From CAXMQZ01 sp963707075 (lineage in GTDB: Bacteria > Acidobacteriota > Thermoanaerobaculia > Multivoradales > JAHEKO01), in NCBI GenBank assembly GCA_963707075.1, contig CAVPOX010000002.1:62001-126000 (forward strand): 64,000 bases of DNA, written 5' to 3'. Positions 26,087 through 34,569 of this stretch are shown here, piece after piece. A program made the translations under genes and the position numbers. How positions within the stretch are numbered: position 1 is the first letter of the stretch; each line of letters begins with the position of its first letter. The notes under the pieces are model-generated. The model did not search any database and had not been told where the DNA came from. It was given only the letters and a program-made list of their open reading frames with translations.

Positions 26087-28084
26087 TCAGTTGCGTTCGC
26101 GTGCGGAACCCCCACCGAGGAGTTTGCCGCCGAGATCTTCCGCGGTGACCTCGTCGACCTCGCGCTTGCCACCGCAGTTCTTCATCTTGAAGGAACAGAT
26201 CTGAGTCTTCCAGCAGCCTCCGGTAAAGCAGTCATCGATGCCGCTGTCATAGAACTCGTTGGTGTACCAGAAGGTGCACTCATCCTTCGGGTCGACGTTG
26301 ATCGTCGAGTAATCACCCCAGCGGGTGACCGGCCCGGACGAGAGAACCGCACTCTGTGAGGCGGTGCCTTCCACGCAGCTCTGCTCCGTGCCCAGGATAC
26401 CCATGGGATCCTTCGCTGTACGGGCTGCAAAGCGGACCGAGGGAAAGGTCGTGGTACTCGAAACACTGTAGCCGAGACCGATATTGCCCTTTCGATCCAT
26501 GGTTGCCGAGCCCATCCAACGGCTATCGGGATCCGGAGCCCAGGTTCCAGCCTGGTAGAGATACCAGCCCGTACTGTGCGCGCTGCGATGCCCGGGGTTG
26601 TCCCGGCGGAGCTCGAACCAGCGGGTCGCGATCTGGCCGCCAGCTGAAGTGTTGAACTCTTCATCCGTGCACAGGTCCCCGTTCGGCAAGAGACAGGTCG
26701 CCACGTTGCCGACAATGGCGTCGTACTGGCCGAAACTCCGATAGTTCGCATTGGTCATGGTGAATTGCGCGAGGATATCCAGGTTTTGAACTTCACCTGG
26801 CTGCAGCACACCAAGACCAAAGAAGTCATACACAAACCCTCCATAGGAATCGAAGGGTGGCGTCTCGATCAGACCCAGGTCGACGAATCGTGACCTTTCT
26901 GGTCGACGGAAGTTGGCGTAGAAAGCCCAGTGGTGAATCCCGTCTGGCTGCACCACGCTCACGGGGCCCCAGGTCTCATAATCCATGTTCTGGATGAAGA
27001 TATTGGGCGCCGTTTGCCCCCTGACCTTCGGCTTCTTGTTCCCTTCCCAGTTCGCTGGCTGCAGCTGGAAGTGGAAGGGCTCGGCCGGATCGGTGGCCGC
27101 GGCCAGGAAGAACTTGATCGCGTTCGCGGGCATCCCGGCATACATCGCCCACTTGTCGATCGCCGTTGCCGAGGCACCCTGGAAGGAAAACCCGAATCCA
27201 GTGCTCGGATTGGCGACAAACTCATTGGTCGAAAGATAAAGCCCGTCGGGCCAGATGCCGAACTTGGGATAGTCGTTCAGGCCAAACTCCGGTATGGAAC
27301 CGTCCCCCGGAGTGATCTCGAATTCATAGAGGTAGTAGGAGCCCATCGGGTCAGACGAAGTCGACACCGCGATGCACTGATACCCGCCGAGACCGAACAG
27401 AAAGGGGGGCCCATCCTCGAATCCTCCAATGGCGAACTGCGTCATCACCCACCGCTTCGCTTGCTGATCGTAGAGCACGATGGGATCACCGTCGTTGTTC
27501 TTGCCACAAATGCTCAGCGGATCCCCCGTATCCGGGTCCACCGCACTCGACCAGATGGCCACGTTCGGCAACGGGCCCAGGACCGTCGCACCGGTCTTCT
27601 TGTCGAAAATCTCGAAGACGACGTTGTTCATCTGCACGTAGTAGTCCCTGCCGATATCGCCGTCGTTGTCAGGCGGCCAAATGACGAAGCCGGTGAGGGC
27701 ACCGTTGTCGAAGTTACCGGTGCCCTCGAAGCTCTGCTGCGGCGCGGGGGTCTTGCTCGAGCCAAAATCCATCTGCGCTACTGGATCCCCGATCGCCCGC
27801 TGCAGCGATGGCGCTTTGTCTGAAACGAGCTTGGCGTCCTTCCGCATGACATCGAGGCGGTTGAGCACCTCTTTGGCACCCACCTCTCCGCCGCGGCCTT
27901 CTCGCAAGTCGGCGAAGGCTTTGTCGGCATCGATCTCCCTGAGCGGCAGGCTTTCACCGAAGAAGAAGCCTTCGATGACGACGGGTGGATCGCCATTGGC
28001 GGGAGGACCACCTTTCGCCAATGACGGGGATGCAGCGATCAAGAGAACCGCACAGACGGCGGCGAACACTTTCGCTCGACTCAT
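26087..28084 (-). CDS. Large secreted protein of unknown function
   Basis: 665 residues with a signal peptide (about 1-24). No catalytic motif is recognised. The body is rich in Gly, Trp, Tyr and Asp and looks all-beta, with phrases such as LYDQQAKRWVMTQFAIGG, YPKFGIWPDGLYLSTNEF and WGDYSTINVDPKDECTFWYT. That pattern suggests a beta-propeller or similar extracellular fold, and I recall comparable secreted proteins in Acidobacteria and Xanthomonadales. Several cysteines gather at the C-terminus (DDCFTGGCWKTQICSFKMKN), suggesting disulfides. ATG at 28084 has a strong TTTAGGAGGAATGTC leader. It has its own promoter and terminator, so it is a monocistronic and likely well expressed gene. Confidence 0.8.
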   Translation of the reverse strand: MSRAKVFAAVCAVLLIAASPSLAKGGPPANGDPPVVIEGFFFGESLPLREIDADKAFADLREGRGGEVGAKEVLNRLDVMRKDAKLVSDKAPSLQRAIGDPVAQMDFGSSKTPAPQQSFEGTGNFDNGALTGFVIWPPDNDGDIGRDYYVQMNNVVFEIFDKKTGATVLGPLPNVAIWSSAVDPDTGDPLSICGKNNDGDPIVLYDQQAKRWVMTQFAIGGFEDGPPFLFGLGGYQCIAVSTSSDPMGSYYLYEFEITPGDGSIPEFGLNDYPKFGIWPDGLYLSTNEFVANPSTGFGFSFQGASATAIDKWAMYAGMPANAIKFFLAAATDPAEPFHFQLQPANWEGNKKPKVRGQTAPNIFIQNMDYETWGPVSVVQPDGIHHWAFYANFRRPERSRFVDLGLIETPPFDSYGGFVYDFFGLGVLQPGEVQNLDILAQFTMTNANYRSFGQYDAIVGNVATCLLPNGDLCTDEEFNTSAGGQIATRWFELRRDNPGHRSAHSTGWYLYQAGTWAPDPDSRWMGSATMDRKGNIGLGYSVSSTTTFPSVRFAARTAKDPMGILGTEQSCVEGTASQSAVLSSGPVTRWGDYSTINVDPKDECTFWYTNEFYDSGIDDCFTGGCWKTQICSFKMKNCGGKREVDEVTAEDLGGKLLGGGSARERN

Positions 28085-28441
28085 GACATTCCTCCTAAAG
28101 GATTCAATTAGACTACCGGACCTCAACTGATCTCTTCCCTTATAGCAGCCAATCATTTCAGCGTCAAACCCTTCATCGGGATTGCGTACCCGGCACGGCT
28201 TCAGCCTGAAATCGCCAGCGGCCCATTGGGCTCGAGGCCATTCTGATTGCTGGGGTTGCATTCACTTATTCGCATACCTCTCCGCTGATCTTGCTCGCTG
28301 GTCAGCAGAATTGACGCCCATCGCCCACCGTTGCCTGCCCGAGATGAATTCCGCGACCCCCACCGCTATCATAGGGCTCGATCGCCACCCGAAGATCCTG
28401 CCCAGAACACGGGAGCTTCAGGGGCCAACGAAGGAGGAGTC
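28085..28441. other. Divergent intergenic region
   Basis: 357 bp between two genes reading away from each other. It holds a good sigma70-type promoter for the minus-strand gene (28139-28167). For the plus-strand gene I see a strong CGAAGGAGGAG ribosome site just before 28442 and a TATCAT (28367-28372), but no matching -35 box. No small gene or RNA was recognised. Confidence 0.5.
28139..28167 (-). promoter_or_regulatory. sigma70-type promoter for the 26087-28084 gene
   Basis: On the minus strand TTGACG (28167-28162) and TATAAG (28144-28139) are separated by exactly 17 bp. This is close to consensus and sits about 55-80 bp upstream of the ATG at 28084, behind an AGGAGG ribosome site. It is the best housekeeping-type promoter I found in the window. 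Confidence 0.7.
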
Positions 28442-29494
28442 ATGCACCGTCACTTCAGCCACCGTTTCATCTTCTTCACAGCTCTCATAACAGTGGCGAG
28501 CACCACCACTTCGGATCAGATTCCGCCGAGCACGCAGATTCAACCGGTAGATGAGGCAGCGGAGAGTTCCCCCCAGCCAGATCCTCAAGCTGTCGCCGCC
28601 ATGTCAGGAGCATTGACAAAAGCCCTCGCTGCCGGCTGGCAGGATCTTCATCTCGTCGTGCGCTGTCCAGCGCACGAGCAATCAGACTCGCTGGAAGTCT
28701 TCGGTGATGGTGTGGGGATCTGGAACATGGAGCGCCAGCTCAGCCTGCCGAGGGAAGTCCTGCAAGAAATGTTGTCGACTCTGCAGTCCAACAGCTTCGC
28801 AGCGATGCCCTATGCCTTTGGAGGCAAGGCGAAACCGCTACAGAAGCGCACCAAGACGCCACCTGCAGGAGCGGAGATCGCCTGTCAGATCGCTCTCGAG
28901 CTCGATGGGTCTTCGAAAACCGTGATTCAGATGCGCAAAGGCGAGCAGTCCGCAGAGCTGCGAAAGCTGGCAGAGCACCTGCTGAGCCTGGCAAGACCCC
29001 ATGCCGAAGAGGGGCTGACCGCATCCGGATTGCAGGACGCCCTGGACAAGGTGGCGAAGGGAGACTTCGCACCGGTGCTCTTCGGCCTATCGGTGCATCA
29101 GAAGCCAATGGGCGGCCAGGAGGGAGAAGGCTGGGTCCTCTCTATCAGGCGGATGGAAGCGCAGGCACGGTCGCTCGCAGCTGGATCCGGCGATCTGAAG
29201 GCCGTTACAGTCAGTCTTGACAGTGAGATGATCCAGTCGCTCGCCAGGCTGCTCGGCACGAGTCGGGTCGCTGAGATGCCGGCCAACGTGTGGGCCGAGG
29301 TCTATACCGATTTCGGTGTGGGTGTCATGCGCTGGCGAAAATCGATTCAGGCCAGGCAGTTCGACGGCATGAAACCCGAGGATCTGGGCGAGCAGCAGGA
29401 GGCCTTCGACGCCCTGATCGCCGAGTTGGACAAGCTCTATCAGCAAGTCTCGGGCAGCGACTCCTCGGCCAAGGTCACGGCCCCGGAGGGATAG
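28442..29494 (+). CDS. Secreted protein of unknown function
   Basis: 350 residues with a signal peptide of about 25 residues after a His/Arg-rich start. I recognise no family. The mature protein has a Pro/Gln-rich start (about 25-50) and then a compact alpha/beta region with DLHLVVRCPAHEQSDSLEVF near the front. Two similar-sized halves each seem to end in a helix (AELRKLAEHLLSLA; FDALIAELDKLYQQVS), so an internal duplication is possible but weak. The ATG at 28442 follows GAAGGAGGAGTC. Threonine dehydratase begins 17 bp after the stop. Confidence 0.7.
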   Translation: MHRHFSHRFIFFTALITVASTTTSDQIPPSTQIQPVDEAAESSPQPDPQAVAAMSGALTKALAAGWQDLHLVVRCPAHEQSDSLEVFGDGVGIWNMERQLSLPREVLQEMLSTLQSNSFAAMPYAFGGKAKPLQKRTKTPPAGAEIACQIALELDGSSKTVIQMRKGEQSAELRKLAEHLLSLARPHAEEGLTASGLQDALDKVAKGDFAPVLFGLSVHQKPMGGQEGEGWVLSIRRMEAQARSLAAGSGDLKAVTVSLDSEMIQSLARLLGTSRVAEMPANVWAEVYTDFGVGVMRWRKSIQARQFDGMKPEDLGEQQEAFDALIAELDKLYQQVSGSDSSAKVTAPEG

Positions 29495-29511
29495 TCCCTG
29501 CCCGCTTCGCC

Positions 29512-30798
29512 ATGATTACGTTGAGAGATATCCAGGACGCGCGACGGCGGCACTCGCGCCTGGTCAAACAGACACCTTGCCTCGATACGATAGCCCTGTC
29601 GCAGCGCAGCGGCACAGACCTTTATTTGAAGCTCGAGACCCTGCAGCACACCGGCTCCTTCAAACCACGCGGGGCGCTGAACAAGATCCTGCAGCTCGAC
29701 GAGGAACAAAGGGCCAGGGGCGTCGTCGCGGCATCGGCCGGAAACCATGCGCAGGGAGTCGCCTTCGCTGCGCGAGAGACCAAGGTCAGGAGCCTCATCG
29801 TGATGCCCGAGGCGACACCGCTGGTGAAGATCGCCAATACCGAATCTCTCGGGGCGCAGGTGGAGCTATTCGGCACCAACCTGGATGAATCTCTGGAGAG
29901 GGCGCGCCAGCTGGAAGCTGAACACGGGTACACGTTCGTTCATCCCTTCGACGACCCAGCGATCATCGCCGGACAGGGGACAGTCGGGCTGGAGATTCTC
30001 GAACAGGTTCCGGACGTCGAAGCCATCGTCTCCCCAATCGGCGGTGGTGGCCTGATTTCGGGAGTGGCGACGGCCGTCAAGGCCCTCAAACCCGACGTAC
30101 AGGTCTTCGGTGTGCAGAGCGAGGCGGCACCCTCGATGAAACGCAGTTATGACGCCGGTCAGTGGGAGGAGGCCGAGGTGGCCGCCACGATCGCCGAAGG
30201 GATCGCTCTCAAGCGGCCAGGCAAGCTCACCCAGCCGATCATCCAGGAGCTGGTGGACGGCATCGAGCTGGTGTCAGAGGCCGAGATCGAAGCGGCTATC
30301 TACGAGCTGCTCGAGAAGGCACGAACACTCACGGAGGGCGCAGGCGCGGCCGGCTACTGTGCCGTTCGCCAGGGTCGATTCCCACAGCTTGCGGGCAAGA
30401 AGGTCGTCGCCATCCTCTGCGGCGCCAACATCGATATGAATGTGCTCGACCGGATCATCGAACGCTCCCTCCTCCAGCAACACCGCCTGGTGAGGCTGCG
30501 GATCACCATCAGCGACCGGCCGGGAGGGTTGGCGCGCTTGCTCGATCTCGTCGCCGAGCAGAGAGCCAACATTCTGCATATTCACCAGAACCGGGTCTTC
30601 ACCGAAGCCGCTTTCTGGGAGGTCGACGCCGAGCTGATCCTCGAAACCCGCAACCGGGAGCACATCGATCAGCTTCTCGATGCCTTGAACGACGCTGGCT
30701 ATCCCCACATCGAGGAGATCGATCGGCGAATCATCCCCTCACCTCGATCCCGTTCGCTGACTGGTCGCATCCTCGCTCCGCGTCAGGAAAGCAATTAG
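29512..30798 (+). CDS. ilvA: Threonine ammonia-lyase (dehydratase) with ACT domain
   Basis: PLP enzyme converting threonine to 2-oxobutanoate, the first step of isoleucine synthesis or threonine breakdown. 428 residues. The PLP lysine lies in TGSFKPRGA (Lys51), with ASAGNHAQG and the glycine loop GGGGLISG in the fold-type II pattern. A single ACT domain is at about 350-420 (RITISDRPGGLARLLDLV), giving feedback control. With one ACT domain it is the shorter type, shared by many catabolic/biosynthetic enzymes, so ilvA and tdcB cannot be separated from sequence alone. No other branched-chain gene is adjacent. ATG at 29512 is 17 bp after the previous stop. Confidence 0.9.
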   Translation: MITLRDIQDARRRHSRLVKQTPCLDTIALSQRSGTDLYLKLETLQHTGSFKPRGALNKILQLDEEQRARGVVAASAGNHAQGVAFAARETKVRSLIVMPEATPLVKIANTESLGAQVELFGTNLDESLERARQLEAEHGYTFVHPFDDPAIIAGQGTVGLEILEQVPDVEAIVSPIGGGGLISGVATAVKALKPDVQVFGVQSEAAPSMKRSYDAGQWEEAEVAATIAEGIALKRPGKLTQPIIQELVDGIELVSEAEIEAAIYELLEKARTLTEGAGAAGYCAVRQGRFPQLAGKKVVAILCGANIDMNVLDRIIERSLLQQHRLVRLRITISDRPGGLARLLDLVAEQRANILHIHQNRVFTEAAFWEVDAELILETRNREHIDQLLDALNDAGYPHIEEIDRRIIPSPRSRSLTGRILAPRQESN

Positions 30799-30817
30799 GC
30801 CCAAAACGGTCCGAGAT

Positions 30818-30826
30818 TGCTATACT
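30818..30826 (+). promoter_or_regulatory. Possible extended -10 promoter for sufT
   Basis: TGC followed by TATACT (30821-30826) matches an extended -10 element. It lies 30 bp before the sufT ATG in the 58-bp gap after ilvA. No good -35 box is seen, which is usual for extended -10 promoters. Tentative. Confidence 0.4.
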
Positions 30827-30856
30827 CCGGCGTCCGGGGGGACCGGGAGAAACGGT

Positions 30857-31411
30857 ATGTACGAAGAAGTCACCATCAAGCGCGAGGTCGGGGCTATCCA
30901 GATCCCCGATGGCAATCGCACTGTCATCACAGAGGGCACCAAGGTCCTGATCACCCAGCAGCTGGGTGGGAGTTTCACGGTCATGACCGATCGCGGAGCG
31001 ATGTACAGAATCGACGACCGCAACGCCGACGCCCTCGGCAAGCAGGTTTCAGCCGACGCGCTACCCGATGCCCAGGCCGAGGCACCCCAGGACGTCGAGA
31101 GCCTCGAGAGCGCCATCTGGGAGAAGATGCGCAAGTGCTTCGACCCCGAGATCCCCGTCAATGTGGTCGATCTGGGTTTGATCTACGACTGCCAGATCCT
31201 GCCGCAGGACGACGGCACCTACCGTGTGGAAATCAAGATGACGCTCACCGCTCCCGGCTGTGGCATGGGACCGGTTCTGGCCGAAGATGTCCGCAGCCGC
31301 ATCGACGATATTCCGGGCGTACGGGAGACCGCGGTCGAGGTGGTTTTCGACCCTCCGTGGAACCCCAATATGATGACCGAAGCGGCGCGTTTGCAGCTCG
31401 GTTTCATGTAG
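30857..31411 (+). CDS. sufT: Fe-S cluster assembly protein SufT (MIP18/DUF59 family)
   Basis: 184 residues, the usual length for SufT. The N-terminal extension (about 1-65) is of the SufT kind (LITQQLGGSFTVMTDRGAMYRID). The DUF59 domain follows (about 80-175) with the Fe-S carrier signature: FDPEIPVNVVDLGLIY, then TLTAPGCGMGP with the conserved Cys135, and VVFDPPWNP. It takes part in maturation of iron-sulfur proteins in the cytoplasm. No other suf gene is near, but two genes for a ferredoxin-rich oxidoreductase follow, whose clusters it could help load. Confidence 0.92.
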   Translation: MYEEVTIKREVGAIQIPDGNRTVITEGTKVLITQQLGGSFTVMTDRGAMYRIDDRNADALGKQVSADALPDAQAEAPQDVESLESAIWEKMRKCFDPEIPVNVVDLGLIYDCQILPQDDGTYRVEIKMTLTAPGCGMGPVLAEDVRSRIDDIPGVRETAVEVVFDPPWNPNMMTEAARLQLGFM

Positions 31412-31575
31412 CCACCCCCATAGGTAGGTAGCTCTGCCCACCTGATCGGGTGTTGGCTCGAGGATCGCTTTCAGGCACTCTCGGGAAGAGTTCTTGCGAA
31501 GACACCTCACGTCTTCGGCCTGATGATTCCCGCTTGCTCGACCCGCGGACTGACATAGATCTGGAAAGGAAGAAT

Positions 31576-32979
31576 ATGCCTGGAACAAAACCCAGATCCC
31601 GGCCCAAGCCTTTTGTCATGCCCCACTTCTGCAAGGCCTGCGGGCGTTGCATCGATGCGTGTCCCAAAGGCTGTATCTCCATGGGCAGCGAGATCGATCC
31701 CCTGACCGGGTTCACGCCCGTCGTGCTGGATCTCGATGCCTGCTCTGGATGCGGGCTCTGCTTCAGCGCCTGCCCGGAACCCTTCGGCCTGGCGCCAGCG
31801 CCGAATGAGTTCGAAACCGAGCTCTTCGATCCGGCCAAGCAGTTCGGGACTCGACCGACTTCGGCTCCCGAGCCAGTGGCCATTCCCGACAAGCAGATCA
31901 CCCTGCCCAAGCTCCAGCCGATGGTGCTCAAGGGTAACTACGCCTCGGCAATCGGGGCCATCCTGGCGGGCTGCCGCCATTTCTTCGGCTATCCCATCAC
32001 ACCCTCTACCGAGGGTGCGGAGTTGATGGCCAAGCTACTGCCCGAGCTCGATGGCGTCTTCATCCAGGCAGTCAGCGAAGTGGCCACCATTAACATGATG
32101 TACGGCTGCAGCGGAGCCGGCCTGCGGTGCATGAGCTTCACCTCCTCGCCCGGCATGAGCCTGATGATGGAGGGTATCTCCTACATGGTGGGCGCCGAGC
32201 TGCCAGCGGTGGTGGTGGATGTCATGCGCGGTGGTCCCGGGCTCGGCAACATCGCTCCCGAGCAGGCCGACATCAAGTTGCTCTGCCGGGGCCTCGGACA
32301 CGGTAACTCCCACGCCATTGTCCTGGCTCCGTCGACACCCCAGGAGATGCTCGACATCACCATGCTCGCGTTCGAGCTGGCCTTCAAATACCGCAACCCG
32401 GTGGTGATCGCAGGTGACGGTTATCTGGGCCAGATGACCGGTCGAGTGAACCTGCCGGAAACCATGATCCAGCCCGGCCTGCCCGAGTGGGCGGTGTGGG
32501 GCGACGAGATGCACCGCGGCAACCTGATCTCCTCGATCTTCCTCAGCGAGCCCGATCTCGAGGCTCACAATATCCACATCAATGAGAAGTACGACCGTAT
32601 GTGGGTCGAGGAACAGCGGGCCGACTGCTTCTTCTGCGACGACGCTGAATGGCTCATCGTCGCCTGCAATACCCCGGCACGGATGGCCAAGGGTGCCGTC
32701 CAGCAGCTACGCAAAAAGGGCATCAAGGTCGGCCTTTTCCGGCCGATCTCACTGTGGCCCTTCCCGATCGATGCCCTGAGCCGCTTGCTCGACCACGTCG
32801 ATGGGCTGGTCGTGGTCGAAGGCAGCAATGGCCAGCTCGAGGACGAGATGCGCCTGGCACTGAGCCACGCGGCAGCGCCCTCCCGACCGATCGAGAACAT
32901 CCGCCACTTTGGCGGGATATTGCCGAGTCACCATGAGATTGTAGAGAAAATCACTTCCCTCGTTGAGGTGGCAGCATGA
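31576..32979 (+). CDS. 2-oxoacid:ferredoxin oxidoreductase, ferredoxin-alpha fusion subunit
   Basis: 467 residues. The first 75 hold a 2[4Fe-4S] ferredoxin module (Cys19, 22, 25, 29 and Cys56, 59, 62, 66). The remainder is the alpha (pyrimidine-binding) part of a 2-oxoacid:ferredoxin oxidoreductase, starting at GNYASAIGAILAGCRHFFGYPITPSTEGAE (residues ~117-146) and ending with the transketolase-like C-terminal domain (GIKVGLFRPISLWPFPIDAL). In VorB/KorA relatives the ferredoxin is a separate delta subunit, so this is a fusion. The complex oxidises a 2-oxoacid to the acyl-CoA with ferredoxin reduction; the exact substrate (branched-chain, 2-oxoglutarate) cannot be told. ATG with a GGAAAGGA site; overlaps the next gene by 4 bp. 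Confidence 0.9.
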   Translation: MPGTKPRSRPKPFVMPHFCKACGRCIDACPKGCISMGSEIDPLTGFTPVVLDLDACSGCGLCFSACPEPFGLAPAPNEFETELFDPAKQFGTRPTSAPEPVAIPDKQITLPKLQPMVLKGNYASAIGAILAGCRHFFGYPITPSTEGAELMAKLLPELDGVFIQAVSEVATINMMYGCSGAGLRCMSFTSSPGMSLMMEGISYMVGAELPAVVVDVMRGGPGLGNIAPEQADIKLLCRGLGHGNSHAIVLAPSTPQEMLDITMLAFELAFKYRNPVVIAGDGYLGQMTGRVNLPETMIQPGLPEWAVWGDEMHRGNLISSIFLSEPDLEAHNIHINEKYDRMWVEEQRADCFFCDDAEWLIVACNTPARMAKGAVQQLRKKGIKVGLFRPISLWPFPIDALSRLLDHVDGLVVVEGSNGQLEDEMRLALSHAAAPSRPIENIRHFGGILPSHHEIVEKITSLVEVAA

Positions 32980-34412
32980 GCGAGTCCAACGCTTTCTACG
33001 AGAGGTTCGACAGACATGCGCATGGAGAAGGGCTCAAGGGGCAGAGTACCCACTACTGCCCGGGCTGCGGTCACGGCCTGATCCAGAAGTTCATGGCCGA
33101 GTCGATCGCCGAGCTCGAGATTCAGGATCGAACCATCGCGGTGTCTCCTGTCGGTTGTAGCGTCTTCATGTACTACTACCTGGACGTCGGCAATACCCAG
33201 GCCGCTCACGGTCGCGCGCCTGCGGTGGCCATCGGACACAAGGTGGCCAACCCGAACTCGATTTTGATCAGCTATCAGGGCGACGGCGATCTGGCCTCCA
33301 TCGGTCTGGCGGAGATCATGCAGGCCGCCCAGATGGGGCTGCCAATGACCGTGATCTTCGTCAATAACGCGATCTACGGCATGACCGGCGGGCAGATGGC
33401 CCCCACCACTTTGATGGATCAGAAGACCTCGACCACACCGACAGGACGCGACCGCTTGACCGGGCTGCCCCTCAAGGTGGCGGAGACCATGGCGCAGCTC
33501 GATGGCCCCATCTATGTGGAGCGTGTGGCGCTCTTTGATAACAAGCAGCGCAATCGCGCCAAGAAGGCCATCAAGAAAGCGCTCCAGCTCCAGGTCGACA
33601 ACAAGGGATTCAGCCTGGTCGAGGTCCTCGCCGAGTGCCCCACACATCTCAAGGCCACCCCAGTCGAGGCTGAGCAGTGGGTGAAGGAACAAATGGTGCC
33701 GCTCTTTCCACTCGGCGTGAAGAAGGATGAAGACGTCGAGCCCTGGTTCCACCTGGGCACACCTACTTTCGACCCCGGGCGGGTAGTCGAAGTCATCGGG
33801 GGTTCAGCTGAGAAGACGAACACCTTCGCCGAGGGTTTCGCGGCACATTTGGATGAAACCGATGTGGCGCTCAAGTTTGCTGGTGCCGGCGGTGATGGAG
33901 CTCAGATGGTCGCCATGCTCACCGCTCGCACGGCTATCAGCGAGGGCTTCGACTCGACGCACATTCCGAGTTATGGTCCCGAGTCCCGAGGCGGCACATC
34001 CTACGCCGACGTCCATGTGGCTGCAGAGGAAGTCCTCTCCCCCGCTTCGCCGCGGCCACATCTGCTGGTCGCTTTCAACGCGCCCAGCCTCGAAAAGTTC
34101 GGACCCACCGTGCAGGCGGGAGGCACGATCATCTACGACAGCTCGGTGATCGCCAATCCACCCGAGCTCGACCCCACCGTCACCATGGTCGGCGTGCCGT
34201 GTACCGAAATCGCCATGGACCTCGGGGCAGCCAGGGTCAAGAATGTCGTCGCCCTGGGTGCGCTTCAGGCGGCATCCCAGCTCTTCCCCAAGGAATCCTT
34301 CCTGACCGCGATCCGCCAGGCGCTGCACAACAACTGCGCCATGATCGAGCTCAACGAAGAGGCCTTCGGCTGGGGCATCAAAGCCTTCGAGGAGATGACC
34401 GGGGCCAATTAA
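32976..34412 (+). CDS. 2-oxoacid:ferredoxin oxidoreductase, beta-gamma fusion subunit
   Basis: 478 residues. The N-terminal two thirds form the TPP-binding beta subunit: CPGCGHG near 28-34, the TPP motif GDGDLASIGLAEIMQAA (about 105-121), and NNAIYGMTGGQMAPTT. From about residue 275 a gamma-type domain follows (FAGAGGDGAQMVAMLTARTA, YGPESRGGTSYADV). In related enzymes these are two genes. With the preceding gene the four classical subunits are packed into two proteins. ATGA overlap with the upstream stop couples their translation. Confidence 0.9.
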   Translation: MSESNAFYERFDRHAHGEGLKGQSTHYCPGCGHGLIQKFMAESIAELEIQDRTIAVSPVGCSVFMYYYLDVGNTQAAHGRAPAVAIGHKVANPNSILISYQGDGDLASIGLAEIMQAAQMGLPMTVIFVNNAIYGMTGGQMAPTTLMDQKTSTTPTGRDRLTGLPLKVAETMAQLDGPIYVERVALFDNKQRNRAKKAIKKALQLQVDNKGFSLVEVLAECPTHLKATPVEAEQWVKEQMVPLFPLGVKKDEDVEPWFHLGTPTFDPGRVVEVIGGSAEKTNTFAEGFAAHLDETDVALKFAGAGGDGAQMVAMLTARTAISEGFDSTHIPSYGPESRGGTSYADVHVAAEEVLSPASPRPHLLVAFNAPSLEKFGPTVQAGGTIIYDSSVIANPPELDPTVTMVGVPCTEIAMDLGAARVKNVVALGALQAASQLFPKESFLTAIRQALHNNCAMIELNEEAFGWGIKAFEEMTGAN

Positions 34413-34440
34413 TCGGGCCGAATCCCCGGGCTGCTCTTCT

Positions 34441-34472
34441 GCTCCAGGCGTTTCCCCGGAGGCGCCTGGAGC
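34441..34472 (+). terminator. Stem-loop after the oxidoreductase operon
   Basis: Perfect 10-bp stem GCTCCAGGCG (34441-34450) and CGCCTGGAGC (34463-34472) with a 12-base loop, 29 bp after the stop at 34412. There is no T run behind it, so it may slow or end transcription only with the adjacent palindrome. It could also act for both strands, as the opposing gene ends nearby. Confidence 0.5.
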
Positions 34473-34478
34473 ACTCCT

Positions 34479-34569
34479 GGTGACAGGATACTGACTTCAG
34501 AGAATTGAAGACCCAGTCCTGATTCCAGGACACTGTGCTTCAGAAATTTGAAGTCAGTATCCTGTCACC
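34479..34569. repeat. 91-bp composite palindrome at a convergent gene junction
   Basis: Two perfect 21-bp arms (34479-34499 and 34549-34569) face each other around a central hairpin GTCCTG-ATTC-CAGGAC (34516-34531). Each arm also contains its own small hairpin CTTCA-N6-TGAAG (34495-34510, 34538-34553). The whole is symmetric about 34524. It looks like a REP/BIME- or MITE-like element. The right arm is also coding: it supplies the last codons and the stop of the minus-strand E1 gene. No transposase is present in the window. Confidence 0.85.

Noticed and set aside
31412..31575. Possible riboswitch or tRNA before the oxidoreductase operon
   Set aside because: The stretch has some short hairpins but no cloverleaf, no conserved riboswitch core and no terminator-like run that I could recognise.
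34441..34569. Palindrome as the end of an insertion sequence or phage attachment site
   Set aside because: No transposase or integrase gene, no target-site duplication and no tRNA next to it. A small dispersed palindromic element explains it better.
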